64,000 bases of DNA from Cellulosimicrobium cellulans (GTDB lineage: Bacteria; Actinomycetota; Actinomycetes; Actinomycetales; Cellulomonadaceae): the NCBI RefSeq assembly GCF_024124905.1, contig NZ_JAMXST010000004.1:62001-126000 (forward strand). The letters are read 5' to 3'. The notes beneath the pieces were generated by a model. It made no database searches and had not been told where the DNA came from. It worked only from the letters and a program-made list of their open reading frames with translations. The stretch's first letter is position 1, and each line of letters starts with the position of its first letter. This document shows, in pieces, positions 8,089-20,622 of the stretch. The translations under genes were made by a program, and so were the position numbers.

Positions 8089-9588
8089 GTGACGGAGAAC
8101 CTCGACGCCGTCGTCGTCGGTTCGGGCCCCAACGGGCTGGCCGCCGCCGTGACCCTCGCACGCGCCGGTCTCGCCGTGCGCGTCCTCGAGGCGCAGCCGA
8201 CGATCGGTGGCGGCGCGCGCACGCTCGACCTCGGCCTCGCGGACGGAGTCGTGCACGACGTGTGCTCGGCCGTGCACCCGATGGCGTGGGCGTCGCCGTT
8301 CTTCGAGGCGTTCGACCTGGGCGCGCGCGGCGTGGAGCTGCTCGTGCCGGAGGTGTCGTACGCGCAGCCGCTCGACGGTGGCCGCGCGGGCATCGCCTAC
8401 CACGACCTCGACCGCACGGTGGAGCGTCTCGGCGTCGACGGCGCCGCCTGGCGCGCGCTGCTCGGCCCGCTGGCGGAGGGCTGGCGCGACGTCGTCGCGC
8501 TCGCCCTGGGCGACAAGCGCTCCGTCCCCGGGCGGGCGCTGACGCCGGGCGGGGCCGCGGTCGCCGCGCGGTTCGGCGCCGCCGTCCTCGAGCAGGGGAG
8601 CGCGGCCTGGGGGCGACGCTTCCGCACCGAGGAGGCCGGAGCGCTGCTCACGGGGGTCGCGGCGCACGCCATCTCGCGGCTGCCCTCCCTGGCCGCCGCG
8701 GGCACGGCGCTGCTGCTCGCCTCGCTCGGCCACGCGCCGGGCGGCTGGCCGCTGCCGCGGGGCGGGTCGGGCGCGATCGTCGCGGCACTCCTGGACGACC
8801 TGCGCGCGCACGGCGGCGAGGTCGTGACCGGCCACCGCGTCGGTGCGATCCAGGACCTGCCGCGGGCCCGGGCGTACGTGTTCGACACCGCGCCCGGCGT
8901 CGTCGCGGAGGTGTTCGGCGACCGGCTGTCTCCCCGGGCGGAGTGGGCACTGCGGCGGTTCCGGCACGGCGACGCGGCCGCGAAGGTCGACCTCGTGCTC
9001 TCCGGTCCGGTCCCGTGGGCCGATCCCGAGGTGGGGCGTGCCGGGACCGTGCACGTCGGCGGGACGCGTGCCGAGATGGCGCGTGCCGAGGCGGACGTCG
9101 CGGCCGGTCGGCACGCGGCCCGGCCGGTCGTGCTCGTGAGCGACCCGACCGTCGTCGACCCCGCGCGCGAGGTCGGCGGGGCGCGGCCGTTGTGGACGTA
9201 CGCGCACGTGCCCGCCGGATCGACGCGTGACGTGACGGAGGACGTCCTCGGTCAGCTCGAACGGTTCGCCCCGGGGGTCCGGGACCTCGTCGTCGCGTCG
9301 CGGTGCGTGCCGGCGGCGGAGATGGCCGCGCACGACGAGAGCTACGTGGGTGGCGACATCGCGGGTGGCGCGGTGAGCATGTGGCAGATGGTCGCGCGCC
9401 CCACCCCCCGGCTCGACCCGTACGCCGTCGGGCTGGAGGGCGTCTACCTGTGCTCGGCGTCGACGCCCCCCGGGCCGGGCGTGCACGGGCTCGGCGGCTG
9501 GTACGCCGCGCGGCGCGTGCTGCGCCGGGAGTTCGACGTCCGCGCGGAGCCCGATCTGGCTCCGACGGCGGACGTGGGCGCCAGGTAG
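8089..9588 (+). CDS. FAD-dependent oxidoreductase, phytoene desaturase/PYROXD2-like
   Basis: 499 residues. The N-terminal FAD-binding motif VVVGSGPNGLAAAVTLARAG is followed by an acidic residue in RVLEAQ and the GGGARTLDL segment; the C-terminal FAD motif is GVYLCSASTPPGPGVHGLGGWYAAR. It belongs to the NAD(P)/FAD amine-oxidase-like superfamily close to phytoene dehydrogenase-like proteins. No carotenoid genes are nearby, so a carotenoid role is not supported and the substrate is open. GTG 8089 begins 19 bases after the cold-shock gene, so the two may be cotranscribed. Confidence 0.88.
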   Translation: MTENLDAVVVGSGPNGLAAAVTLARAGLAVRVLEAQPTIGGGARTLDLGLADGVVHDVCSAVHPMAWASPFFEAFDLGARGVELLVPEVSYAQPLDGGRAGIAYHDLDRTVERLGVDGAAWRALLGPLAEGWRDVVALALGDKRSVPGRALTPGGAAVAARFGAAVLEQGSAAWGRRFRTEEAGALLTGVAAHAISRLPSLAAAGTALLLASLGHAPGGWPLPRGGSGAIVAALLDDLRAHGGEVVTGHRVGAIQDLPRARAYVFDTAPGVVAEVFGDRLSPRAEWALRRFRHGDAAAKVDLVLSGPVPWADPEVGRAGTVHVGGTRAEMARAEADVAAGRHAARPVVLVSDPTVVDPAREVGGARPLWTYAHVPAGSTRDVTEDVLGQLERFAPGVRDLVVASRCVPAAEMAAHDESYVGGDIAGGAVSMWQMVARPTPRLDPYAVGLEGVYLCSASTPPGPGVHGLGGWYAARRVLRREFDVRAEPDLAPTADVGAR

Positions 9589-9609
9589 CGCTCGCGGTCG
9601 ACGCCACGT

Positions 9610-9683
9610 CGCTCCCTCACGTGACCACGCCTCTACCTCAGGTGACCACGCCTCTACCTCAGGTGACCTCGGCTCTACCTCGC
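9610..9683. repeat. Family A intergenic array (21-bp period), copy 1
   Basis: CTCTACCTC begins at 9631, 9652 and 9673, exactly 21 bp apart; the first two units are identical over 19 bases. The reverse complement is the GAGGTAGAG core seen at 19610, 20221 and 44832. The last unit contains the TAG stop (9677-9675) of the minus-strand GH15-like gene. Confidence 0.85.
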
Positions 9684-11132
9684 CGGGTCGGCGGTGGTCG
9701 TGTCGAGCTCCACGAGCGCGAGCACGACGAGCGCGGAGCTCCAGGAGAGCGGCGCGACGGCGGCCGGGGAGCCGTCCGCCAGGACCTTCTCCGGGATCGC
9801 GCCGGACGCGGTGCGGTGGTCGTCCACCCAGCGGAGCCACTCCCCGGCGTCGGCCCGGTCCTCCGGGTCCGACGACGACGCGGCGGCGAGCGCGTAGAGC
9901 GTCGTCTGCGGCGTCCAGGAGATGCCGTCCTCGCGCCAGCCCGCCCCGGGCGCGAGGCCGCCCGCGGGTCGCAGCATCTCGGTGACCGACGCGCGCCACG
10001 CGACGTCCGCGCCCGCGAGCGGCTCGGGCTGGAACGGCGGCAGCACGAACGCGGTCGACGCGTCCCGCGCGCCGCCCGTCACGTGGCGCGGGTAGCCCTG
10101 CGACCCGAACGACCGCTCGACGGCCATGCGCAGCCGCGCGGCGGCCAGCGTCGCGTCGGTCGCCCGGCCGGTCTCGCCCGCCGCGGCGTAGACGTCGGCC
10201 GCGGCCTCGAGCCCGGCGAGCAGGGGGCCGGCGGTCCCGAGGGTGAGCGCCGTCGGCTCGACCTCCCAGTAGTCGCTCGACGGCGGGGGCAGCGGGTCCT
10301 CGCCGTCGACGAGCGAGAGCGCGTGGTCGGTCGCGGCGTCGACGAGGGGCCGCAGCTCCGCGGCGACCTCGCGCCGCTCGGCGGCGGGCGTCTCCTCGAG
10401 CACGACGTCGGCCGCCCACAGGACCCAGCCGACGCCGTCGGACTGGAGGCCGCGGTCGTCGGGCACGCCCGAGCCGTCGGGCAGGTAGCGCGCGTGGAAC
10501 GACCCGTCGTCCTCCTGGACGCGGCCGAGGAAGCCGAGGACGCGCCGCGCGTCGTCGACGTGCCCGGTGCGCGCGAACGCCGCCGCCGTGAACGACGCGT
10601 CGCGCGGCCACACGTAGCGCCACTTGGGCGAGGCGGCGGCGAGCGCGGCGCCGTCGTCGAGGGTGAGGGCGCGCAGGTCCAGGAGCGCGGCCTCGCCGAG
10701 CGCGGCGAACGGCCCGTCCCCGCCGGGGACGACGCCGGACGCGAGCCAGGCGCGCGACGCGGCGGCGGCGTCCTGCGCCCGGTCGGGGTCCAGGAGCGCC
10801 GACGCGTCGAGCCGCGGTCCGGCGACCTGCGCGAGCCGGTCCGCCTCGCCGTCCGCGGGGTCGATGCCGTCGGCGAGCGCGACAGGGTCGAGCGCCGCGG
10901 GGTCGAGCACACGGCTGCCGGGGAGGTACGTCACCGCGGCCCCGGGGGCGAGGCGCAGGAGCGCGGTGCCGCCGTCGGGGGTGGCCGCGACGGCGACGCC
11001 GTCCTGGTACAGGTCGATGTGCTCGCCCGTCGGAGCCGCGACGGCGGTCGCGGCGGTGAGGCCGAGGGCAGGGACCAGCACGAAGCCGGCCAGGGCTGCT
11101 GCGAGGCGCCACGACGGTGTTGCGCGGATCAC
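9675..11132 (-). CDS. Secreted GH15-like glycoside hydrolase (glucoamylase fold)
   Basis: About 485 residues with an N-terminal signal peptide (hydrophobic core [19 protein letters not shown], cleavage near VAAP). The mature part shows GH15/(alpha/alpha)6-barrel features: [32 protein letters not shown], and [13 protein letters not shown] near the end. By family it should cleave terminal alpha-linked glucose or related sugars outside the cell, but the exact substrate is not clear. GTG 11132 is 7 bases after TAGGAT (minus strand, 11145-11140); an in-frame ATG at 11141 overlaps that box. It is divergent from groEL. Confidence 0.82.
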   Translation of the reverse strand: MIRATPSWRLAAALAGFVLVPALGLTAATAVAAPTGEHIDLYQDGVAVAATPDGGTALLRLAPGAAVTYLPGSRVLDPAALDPVALADGIDPADGEADRLAQVAGPRLDASALLDPDRAQDAAAASRAWLASGVVPGGDGPFAALGEAALLDLRALTLDDGAALAAASPKWRYVWPRDASFTAAAFARTGHVDDARRVLGFLGRVQEDDGSFHARYLPDGSGVPDDRGLQSDGVGWVLWAADVVLEETPAAERREVAAELRPLVDAATDHALSLVDGEDPLPPPSSDYWEVEPTALTLGTAGPLLAGLEAAADVYAAAGETGRATDATLAAARLRMAVERSFGSQGYPRHVTGGARDASTAFVLPPFQPEPLAGADVAWRASVTEMLRPAGGLAPGAGWREDGISWTPQTTLYALAAASSSDPEDRADAGEWLRWVDDHRTASGAIPEKVLADGSPAAVAPLSWSSALVVLALVELDTTTADPAR

Positions 11133-11210
11133 ACCGCGCATCCTAAGGGGCGGCGCGGCGCGGTGGGTTTCGCCCGTCGCGATACGGGGGGCGGGCGCGG
11201 ACGGGCTGTC

Positions 11211-11271
11211 TTGCACTCGCACGGTGCGAGTGCCAATAATGGCGTTAGCACTCTCGTCATGAGAGTGACAG
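11211..11271 (+). promoter_or_regulatory. groEL promoter with two CIRCE (HrcA) operators
   Basis: The first operator is GCACTC-N9-GAGTGC (11213-11233), a perfect core. The second is TTAGCACTC-N9-GAGTGACAG (11245-11271), with an exact left half and an imperfect right half. TTGCAC (11211-11216) and AATAAT (11235-11240), 18 bases apart, look like -35 and -10 boxes, so the first CIRCE fills the promoter spacer. HrcA binding would block transcription at normal temperature. No hrcA is in the window. Confidence 0.88.
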
Positions 11272-11333
11272 AAGTGACCAGCGCAGGCAGCCGCTCACGC
11301 GGCTGCGGCGCAACCCACCAGGTCGACAGGTGA

Positions 11334-13058
<1,725 letters not shown>

Positions 13059-13105
13059 TCCACGCCTGACCCTCTCCCGGCTGGTCCGGGAGGTCGCAGG
13101 ACATC

Positions 13106-13143
13106 GAAGGCCGTCGGCCGGGTTCGCCCGGTCGGCGGCCTTC
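13106..13143 (+). terminator. Terminator after groEL
   Basis: GAAGGCCGTCGG...CCGGCGGCCTTC-type hairpin: a 17-bp stem with two mismatches around a TTCG tetraloop, about 48 bases after the groEL stop. Confidence 0.8.
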
Positions 13144-13206
13144 GTCGTGCCCGCGGGACTCCTCCTCCCGTCGCCGGCGGCTCCGGGGGAGTCGCGGTAC
13201 ACGCAC

Positions 13207-13246
13207 GTATAACGCCATGTATACACGCCGGAAACGAACGCCCGGC
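13207..13246 (+). promoter_or_regulatory. ureA promoter with possible GlnR-type half-sites
   Basis: An AT-rich island in GC-rich DNA. ATAAC (13209-13213), TATAC (13220-13224) and GAAAC (13231-13235) are spaced by exactly 6 bases each, an 11-bp rhythm like actinobacterial GlnR boxes (gTnAC-n6-GaAAC), although only the AC/GAAAC positions match well. CATGTATAC (13216-13224) reappears inverted upstream of urtA. TATAAC (13208-13213) could also simply be the -10 box. Confidence 0.45.
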
Positions 13247-13258
13247 AGGATCGCCGCC

Positions 13259-13561
13259 ATGCACCTGACGCCCGCGGACACCGAGAAGCTGCTGCTCGCC
13301 GTCGCGGGCATGGTCGCGCGCGACCGCCGCGACCGCGGCGTGCTGCTCAACTACCCCGAGACCGTCGCCCTGCTCACCACGTGGGTGATCGAGCGCGCTC
13401 GCGAGGGGGCGGGCGTCGAGGAGCTCATGGTCGCCGGGCGCGAGGTGCTCGGGCGCGACGAGGTGATGGAGGGCGTCGCGGAGATGCTGCCCGACGTCCA
13501 GGTCGAGGCGACCTTCCCCGACGGGCGCAAGCTCGTCACCATCCACCAGCCGATCGCCTGA
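13259..13561 (+). CDS. ureA: Urease gamma subunit
   Basis: 100 residues, the standard UreA length. It starts [13 protein letters not shown], contains [15 protein letters not shown], and ends VTIHQPIA. It is the smallest structural subunit of nickel urease, which splits urea to ammonia and carbamate in the cytoplasm. ATG 13259 gives the conserved N-terminus; an in-frame upstream ATG at 13217 would place the AT-rich promoter inside the gene. First gene of a ureABC-F-G-D operon. Confidence 0.98.
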   Translation: MHLTPADTEKLLLAVAGMVARDRRDRGVLLNYPETVALLTTWVIERAREGAGVEELMVAGREVLGRDEVMEGVAEMLPDVQVEATFPDGRKLVTIHQPIA

Positions 13562-13611
13562 GCCGGACCGGTCCGGCGCACGCACGAGGCTCAGCGAGAG
13601 CGAGGCGACAC

Positions 13612-14064
13612 ATGGCAGGCATCCGTACGAGCGGCCCGGGCGCGGTCCGGCTCAAGCGCGGCACCGAGGGCGTGCCGGTGGTGCTCAACGCCGACCGCAG
13701 CGACGACGAGCGGGTGACGCTGGTCGTGACGAACACCGGAGACCGCCCGGTCCAGATCGGCTCCCACCTGCGCCTCCCCGACGCCAACGCCGCGCTCTCC
13801 TTCGACCGCGCCGCCGCGCACGGCTTCCGGCTCGACGTCCCCTCCGGCACGTCGCGCCGCTTCGAGCCCGGCGCGTCCGCGGAGGTCGAGGCCGTCGCCC
13901 TCCGGGGCCGACGCCGCGTGCCCGGCCTCCAGCGCGGCAAGCCCGACGGCGGCGCCCTGGACCACCCGACCGAGCCTGCCGAACCCGGGGTCGCTCCCCA
14001 GGACCCCGCAGACGTGGGGAGAGATCCAGGGTTCGGCGGGCGGAGCACTTCCGAGGAGGACTGA
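13612..14064 (+). CDS. ureB: Urease beta subunit, with C-terminal extension
   Basis: 150 residues. The first ~105 are a normal UreB domain ([54 protein letters not shown]). A further ~45 residues ([11 protein letters not shown] onward, rich in Pro, Gly, Glu, Asp) extend beyond the usual UreB end and look disordered. The gene lies 50 bp after ureA and 3 bp before ureC, so the tail is encoded right up to the ureC start. The tail's role is unknown. Confidence 0.97.
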   Translation: MAGIRTSGPGAVRLKRGTEGVPVVLNADRSDDERVTLVVTNTGDRPVQIGSHLRLPDANAALSFDRAAAHGFRLDVPSGTSRRFEPGASAEVEAVALRGRRRVPGLQRGKPDGGALDHPTEPAEPGVAPQDPADVGRDPGFGGRSTSEED

Positions 14065-14067
14065 TTC

Positions 14068-15786
<1,719 letters not shown>

Positions 15787-15788
15787 CC

Positions 15789-16697
15789 ATGAGCGCGATG
15801 CCGGAGGTCGACGGGGAAGGACGCGCGGAGCTCATGCTCGCGCTGCTCGCGGACGCGCGCCTGCCCACCGGCGGGCACACGCAGTCCGCGGGCCTCGAGC
15901 CCGCGCTGCGGGCGGGCATGCCCGCGGCGCAGGTTCCCGACTACGTGCGCGCGCGCCTCGCCACGGTCACGCGCGTCGAGGCGGCCACGGCGGTCGTCGC
16001 GCGGCACGTCGCGCTCGCGGCCGGTCCTGTGCCCGACGGCGGGGGGTCGCCCCCCGCGGGCGGCGCGTCGTCCGCCGGGGTGCCTGACGGCGTCGCGTCG
16101 GCGTCGCGCGGTCTCGCCGACACGTGGCTCGCCTGGGCGGCCCGGACGCCGTCGTCCGCGCTCCGTGAGACGTCGCGACGGCTCGGCCGCGGCTACCTCC
16201 GGCTCCTGCGCCGGCTGTGGGAGGGGCATCCGGCCGTCGTCGCGCTGGACGAGGCGGCGGTGCTGGTCGCCGACGCGCGACGTGCCGACGGGGTGTCGGA
16301 CCCGGGCGCGGGCGCCACGTCGGCCACGCGAGCGGTGCCGGGTGCCGGAGCCGACCCGGGCGGCCGCGCGGCGACGGGCCGCAGGGCGCCGCAACCCCCA
16401 CGACCCGTGGTGCTCGGCGTGACGGCCGCGTGCGCGGGGCTGTCCGCGCGGCAGGTCGCGCGTCTCGTCGGGTACGAGGACGTGCAGACCGTCGCCGCGG
16501 CGACGCTCAAGCTCGAGCCCGTCGACCCGGTCGTCGCGACCGGCTGGGTCGTCGCCGCCCAGCCAGCGATCGACGCGCTCGCCCGCGCCGTGGCCGACCT
16601 GACCGACCCCCGCGCGATCCCCGCGCACGGCGCACCGCTCGTCGAGCAGTGGGCCGAGCTCCACTCCCGCACCACCGAGAGGCTGTTCAGTGCCTGA
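15789..16697 (+). CDS. ureF: Urease accessory protein UreF
   Basis: 302 residues. UreF joins UreD and UreG in the complex that carbamylates and loads nickel into apo-urease. Conserved parts are [26 protein letters not shown] at the N-terminus, [15 protein letters not shown], and the C-terminal [29 protein letters not shown]. Two low-complexity insertions, rich in Gly/Pro/Ala (about 80-100 and 172-205), make it longer than typical UreF (~225). The stop overlaps the ureG start by 8 bases. Confidence 0.94.
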   Translation: MSAMPEVDGEGRAELMLALLADARLPTGGHTQSAGLEPALRAGMPAAQVPDYVRARLATVTRVEAATAVVARHVALAAGPVPDGGGSPPAGGASSAGVPDGVASASRGLADTWLAWAARTPSSALRETSRRLGRGYLRLLRRLWEGHPAVVALDEAAVLVADARRADGVSDPGAGATSATRAVPGAGADPGGRAATGRRAPQPPRPVVLGVTAACAGLSARQVARLVGYEDVQTVAAATLKLEPVDPVVATGWVVAAQPAIDALARAVADLTDPRAIPAHGAPLVEQWAELHSRTTERLFSA

Positions 16698-17508
16698 CAT
16701 CCTGCCTGAGACCACTCCCGACACCCGCTCGCTGCGCCTCGGCGTCGCCGGTCCTGTCGGCACGGGCAAGAGCTCGCTCATCGCGCTCCTGTGCCGCGAG
16801 CTGTCCGGCGTCCTGCAGCTCGGCGTCATCACCAACGACATCTACACCGACGAGGACGCGCGGTTCCTGCGCTCTGCGGGCGTGCTCGACCCGGAGCGCA
16901 TCCGCGCCGTCGAGACCGGAGCGTGCCCGCACACCGCGATCCGCGACGACGTGACCGCCAACCTGCTCGCGGTCGAGGACCTCGAGGAGGACTTCGCGCC
17001 GCTCGACGTCGTGCTCGTCGAGTCGGGCGGCGACAACCTCACCGCCACGTTCTCGCCCGCGCTCGTCGACGCGCAGATCTTCGTGCTCGACGTGGCGGGC
17101 GGCGGGGACGTGGCGCGCAAGGGCGGCCCCGGCATCGCGCGGGCCGACCTGCTCGTCGTCAACAAGACGGACCTCGCGCCCTACGTGGGCGTCGACGTGC
17201 CGCGGATGGTCCTCGACGCGACGGCCGCGCGCGACGGCGCTCCGGTGCTCGCGCTCTCGCGCCTCGACCGCGAGTCGATCGACGCGCTCACCACGTGGGT
17301 GCAGACGCTGCTCGCCGCGCACCGCGCGGGCGCGCACGTGCCGCAGGACCCGGGGCCGATGGCGCCCCACTTCCACGCGGACGAGGACGGCAACGGGTTC
17401 CTCCACACGCACGAGGAGGGCGACGCGGCGCACGCGCACGACCACTCCCACGCCGACGAGCACGACGGCGCGGCGGCCGAGCCGGTGGCCGCCGCCGGGC
17501 GCGACTGA
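16690..17508 (+). CDS. ureG: Urease accessory GTPase UreG with C-terminal His-rich tail
   Basis: 272 residues. UreG hydrolyses GTP to drive nickel insertion into urease. The P-loop [10 protein letters not shown] is near residue 20, the metal/dimer site [13 protein letters not shown] follows, and ESGGDNL and [12 protein letters not shown] are standard. The last ~50 residues add a tail with about 10 His among many Asp/Glu (from HFHADEDGN through [11 protein letters not shown]). Usual UreG has no long tail; here it may store or deliver nickel, since ureE is absent. GTG 16690 overlaps ureF. Confidence 0.97.
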   Translation: MPDILPETTPDTRSLRLGVAGPVGTGKSSLIALLCRELSGVLQLGVITNDIYTDEDARFLRSAGVLDPERIRAVETGACPHTAIRDDVTANLLAVEDLEEDFAPLDVVLVESGGDNLTATFSPALVDAQIFVLDVAGGGDVARKGGPGIARADLLVVNKTDLAPYVGVDVPRMVLDATAARDGAPVLALSRLDRESIDALTTWVQTLLAAHRAGAHVPQDPGPMAPHFHADEDGNGFLHTHEEGDAAHAHDHSHADEHDGAAAEPVAAAGRD

Positions 17509-17529
17509 GGCGCGGCGGGCGAGGCGCCG

Positions 17530-18534
17530 ATGGACGACGTGACGCGCGTCGGCGCGTACCGGGAGGCGGGTCGCGTGCGGTGCGACCTGCGTCCCGGCGC
17601 GCTGAGCCCGCGCGTCCTGTCCGCGGGGCGCGGCGTGGCCCGGGTCGCGCTCGTCGCGACGCGCGCGCTGCTCCTCGGGGGCGACCACGTGCGGGTCGAG
17701 GTGCACGTGGGGAAGGGCGTCGAGCTCGAGCTCGTCGAGGTGTCGGGCACCGTCGCGTACGCCGGGCGCGGCCGGTCGGCGTCGTGGGACGTCGACGTGC
17801 GGGTCGACGCCCGCGGCCTCCTCGTGTGGGACGCGCTGCCGTTCGTCGTCGCGGACGGGGCCGACGTCGCGCGCTCCACGCGCGTGACGCTCGCCGCGGG
17901 CGACGCGCACGGTGCAGGGGGCGCCGCGCTGCTGCGCGAGACGCTCGTCCTGGGCCGCTCCGGAGAAGCAGGAGGGCGGCTGCGCTCGCGCACGCGTGTC
18001 GACGTGTCGGCGCCGGGTGCCACCCGGACATCCGGTGGTGTCGGCGGGACCGGTGAGTCGGCGGCGCCGGAGGGGTCGGGACCTCCATGGCAGAACGACC
18101 CGGCAGGGCCGGAGCACGTGCGCGAGCTCTTCGTCGAGGACCTCGACCTCGGCGACGACCGCGCACTGCCCGGGATCCTCGGCGACGGTCGCGTCGTCGA
18201 CTCGGTGCTGTGCCTCGGCACCCGGCCGCCCGCGCCCGCCTCGGTCCCCGAGGAGACCACCGCGCCTCGCCGTCCACCGCCGCGGACGTCCGCACCCTTC
18301 GGGCCTCTGCGGCTCGACCTCGACGGACCCGGCGCGGTCGCCCGCCACCTCGGCGCGAGCACCCACGACGCCGGCATCGACGTCGTGGTGGCGGCCTGGA
18401 CGACGGCGGCCCGGGCGGCCCGGGCCGACCTCGCCGGCCCGCCACGCGACGCGACGCCGTCCCCGAACGTCGCCGCACCCGTGGACACCGACCACACCGA
18501 ACCCCGCACGACACTGCTGACGACAGGAGCCTGA
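17530..18534 (+). CDS. ureD: Urease accessory protein UreD (UreH)
   Basis: 334 residues. UreD binds apo-urease and connects it to UreF and UreG. Family marks include GGDHVRVEVHVGKGVELELVEVSGTVAY and the WDALPFVVADGADV segment. An insertion rich in Gly/Pro/Thr (about 155-195) and a variable Pro-rich region near 235-255 enlarge it. It starts 21 bp after ureG and ends one base before the nickel transporter gene, so all are likely one operon. Confidence 0.93.
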   Translation: MDDVTRVGAYREAGRVRCDLRPGALSPRVLSAGRGVARVALVATRALLLGGDHVRVEVHVGKGVELELVEVSGTVAYAGRGRSASWDVDVRVDARGLLVWDALPFVVADGADVARSTRVTLAAGDAHGAGGAALLRETLVLGRSGEAGGRLRSRTRVDVSAPGATRTSGGVGGTGESAAPEGSGPPWQNDPAGPEHVRELFVEDLDLGDDRALPGILGDGRVVDSVLCLGTRPPAPASVPEETTAPRRPPPRTSAPFGPLRLDLDGPGAVARHLGASTHDAGIDVVVAAWTTAARAARADLAGPPRDATPSPNVAAPVDTDHTEPRTTLLTTGA

Positions 18535-18535
18535 C

Positions 18536-19582
18536 ATGCACGTCCCCGACCACTTCCTGAACGACCCCACGTCGGCGACGACCGCCGTCGTCTCCCTCGC
18601 CGCCGTCGGCTACGCCGCGTACCGGGCGCGCGAGGACCTCACCCCGCGCCGCATCGCCCTCACGGCGGCGACGACCGGGTTCGTCTTCGCCGTCCAGATG
18701 CTCAACTACCCCGTCGCGGCGGGCACGAGCGGGCACCTCATGGGCGGGGCGCTCGCGGCGGCGCTCGTCGGGCCGTGGCTCGGCGTGCTCTCGGTGACGC
18801 TCGTGCTGCTCGTCCAGTCCCTCGTCTTCGCCGACGGCGGTCTCACCGCGCTGGGGACGAACGTGCTGCTCATGGCGGTGGTCGGGACCCTCGTCGGCTG
18901 GGCGATGACCCGCGGGGTCCTGCGGCTGACGCGCGGCCGGGGCGCGGCCGGCGCCGCGGGCGTCGGGGCGCTCGTGAGCGTCCCCGTGTCCGCGGCAGTG
19001 TTCGCCGGGCTGTTCGCCGTCGGCGGGACGGTGCCGGTCCCGGTGGGCGAGCTCGTCGGCCAGATGCTCTCCGTGCACGCGGTGATCGGGCTCGGCGAGG
19101 CGCTCATCACGGCGGGCGTCGTCGGGCTCGTGCTCGCCGTCGCCCCGGGAGCCGCGGCGGTCGAGGGCGTGGCGCGCTCCGCGGCGAGCCGCGCCGTCGT
19201 GCCCGACGCCGCGGCCTCGTCGGGTGCAGCGATCTCGCCTCATCCTGTCGGGTCGCTCGCGGCGGCACCCGCAGGAGCGGTGCGCCGCGCCGTCCTCGCG
19301 CTCGGCTCGGGCGCACTGCTCGCCGCGGTCGTCGTGTCGTCGTTCGCGGCGGCCACGCCGGACGGCCTCGAGGCGACGGCCGCGTCGGTCGGCTTCGCCG
19401 ACGCGGCGCGCGACCACGCGTTCGCGGGGATGCCGCTCGCCGACTACGGCGAGGCCGGCGGGATCTTCGTCGGCGTCGCGGGCCTCGTGGGCGTGGCCCT
19501 CGTCGTCGCGCTCACGGCCGGCTTCCTCGCCACCGCCCTGCGCGCGACCACCCGCCGCGCGGCGACCGCACCGGCTGCCTGA
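18536..19582 (+). CDS. Nickel/cobalt ECF substrate-capture protein, NikMN/CbiM-CbiN fusion type
   Basis: 348 residues, about eight membrane helices. It begins MHVPDHFL, the invariant N-terminus of NikM/CbiM whose amino group and H2 help bind the metal; the second conserved His is in GTSGHLMGG. The C-terminal ~100 residues are a PDGLE (NikN/CbiN) domain: PDGLEATAASVGF. No NikQ/NikO or CbiQ/CbiO partner lies nearby. Its place one base after ureD argues for nickel for urease rather than cobalt; that is an inference from context. Confidence 0.88.
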   Translation: MHVPDHFLNDPTSATTAVVSLAAVGYAAYRAREDLTPRRIALTAATTGFVFAVQMLNYPVAAGTSGHLMGGALAAALVGPWLGVLSVTLVLLVQSLVFADGGLTALGTNVLLMAVVGTLVGWAMTRGVLRLTRGRGAAGAAGVGALVSVPVSAAVFAGLFAVGGTVPVPVGELVGQMLSVHAVIGLGEALITAGVVGLVLAVAPGAAAVEGVARSAASRAVVPDAAASSGAAISPHPVGSLAAAPAGAVRRAVLALGSGALLAAVVVSSFAAATPDGLEATAASVGFADAARDHAFAGMPLADYGEAGGIFVGVAGLVGVALVVALTAGFLATALRATTRRAATAPAA

Positions 19583-19607
19583 CGAGCGTGCGCACCCGCG
19601 GAAGACC

Positions 19608-19652
19608 ACCGAGGGAGAGCCCTGGTCGGCCGAGGTAGAGCCCTGGTCGGCA
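19608..19652. repeat. Family A intergenic array (21-bp period), copy 2
   Basis: Two direct units start at 19610 and 19631 (CGAGGGAGAGCCCTGGTCGG, then CGAGGTAGAGCCCTGGTCGG), 21 bp apart and differing at one base. They lie 28 bases after the NikMN-type gene, between it and the convergent acetyltransferase. Confidence 0.8.
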
Positions 19653-19709
19653 TCGGTTGATGAGCACGCTGCACCTGGCGCCCCCGCGCTGCCGCTCCTC
19701 AGCCTCGCC

Positions 19710-20204
19710 CTACCGGACCAACCGGATCTCGACGATCCCGCCGAAGCGGGTGTCGGCATGCCGAGGCCCGTCGGGCTCGAACCCGTTGCGCGCGTAGAAG
19801 CGCCGCGCGCGCGGGTTCTCCTCGGCCACCCAGACCTGAGCAGGCCCGGGCGGGACGACGACGTCGAGCAGGGCCTGTCCCGTCCCCGTCCCGTGGTGCT
19901 CGGGCAGCACGTACAGGGCGTACAGCTCGACGTCCCGCACAGGCGCGTGGCCACCGACTTCCCGCGACGGGCCGCCGATGCCGAACCCGACCACCGCGTC
20001 GTCCACCTCCGCGACGATGATCCGGCTTCGGCCAGGCGGAGCCTCCGGCCCGAGCCGGCGCTTCCACGACGAGGTGCGTTCCTCGAGGGTGGCGGTCTGC
20101 CAGAACGAGTCGGGCACGAGGTCGGCGTAGGTCGCGCGCCACACGGTGTGGTGCACGAGCGCGAGACGCGTGGCGTCGTCGGGCTCGGCGGATCGGAGCA
20201 GCAC
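19710..20204 (-). CDS. GNAT-family N-acetyltransferase
   Basis: 164 residues of a GCN5-type acetyltransferase, which moves acetyl from acetyl-CoA to an amine; the substrate is unknown. The acetyl-CoA loop is LPEHHGTGTGQALL, and the C-terminal ARRFYARNGFEPDG is typical of the fold. GTG 20204 follows TACGCT (minus strand, 20216-20211) by 6 bases, a leaderless start; longer in-frame readings run into the repeat array. It interrupts the urea genes on the opposite strand. Confidence 0.88.
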   Translation of the reverse strand: MLLRSAEPDDATRLALVHHTVWRATYADLVPDSFWQTATLEERTSSWKRRLGPEAPPGRSRIIVAEVDDAVVGFGIGGPSREVGGHAPVRDVELYALYVLPEHHGTGTGQALLDVVVPPGPAQVWVAEENPRARRFYARNGFEPDGPRHADTRFGGIVEIRLVR

Positions 20205-20217
20205 GGGGCGAGCGTAG

Positions 20218-20392
20218 TCGCGAGGTAGAGCTCCGGTCGCGCGAGGTAGAGACGAGGTTCGAGAACCCTCCACGACCACAGCTCTACCTCGGCCGACTAC
20301 GGCTCTACCTCGGCAGACCCAGGGCTCTACCTCGGCTGACCAGGGCGCTACCTCGGCCGACCGGGGAGTCTGCCTCGAGAGACGTTCCCGGG
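20218..20392. repeat. Family A intergenic array (21-bp period), copy 3 (longest)
   Basis: Two direct units (CGAGGTAGAG at 20221 and 20242) face at least four inverted units with GCTCTACCTCGG or a close variant, at 21-22 bp spacing. The two orientations can pair as a long imperfect hairpin. The array fills most of the 418-bp gap between the acetyltransferase start and urtA; the rest is the urtA promoter region. Confidence 0.85.
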
Positions 20393-20404
20393 CGCGTGAC
20401 CGGA

Positions 20405-20520
20405 TCGTGACCGTGTGACACGTGCCGTTAACAGGACGGGCAGATCGGCCGAAACACGGCGTCACTAGCGTCGACATCAGTGGGCACCGCTACGGGCACA
20501 GCAACGTATACATGCCTGTA
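20405..20520 (+). promoter_or_regulatory. urtA upstream region with nitrogen-regulator-like sites
   Basis: Contains GTGAC (20407-20411), GTTAAC (20427-20432), GAAAC (20451-20455) and GTCAC (20461-20465), which resemble GlnR half-sites but with a 5- rather than 6-base gap for the last pair. It also holds GTATACATG (20506-20514), the reverse complement of CATGTATAC in front of ureA. Assignment is tentative. Confidence 0.35.
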
Positions 20521-20622
20521 CCCGGTGCTCGCGGCGAGCGACCGCCTGCCCGGCGGCCGCCGGCCCCCTGCTGAGAAACCTGCGGAGAACTCCGCTGTGC
20601 GACCCTCGCTGAAAGGACTCTC

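Noticed and set aside
19608-19740. Coding reading through family A units (heptads like EVEPWSA)
   Set aside because: The frames have no ribosome site or conserved neighbour, and the same units appear in both strands and in stop-codon contexts.
20218-20392. Possible CRISPR array (regular short repeats)
   Set aside because: Units are 21 bp with no unique spacers of 30-40 bp, occur in both orientations, and have no cas genes nearby.
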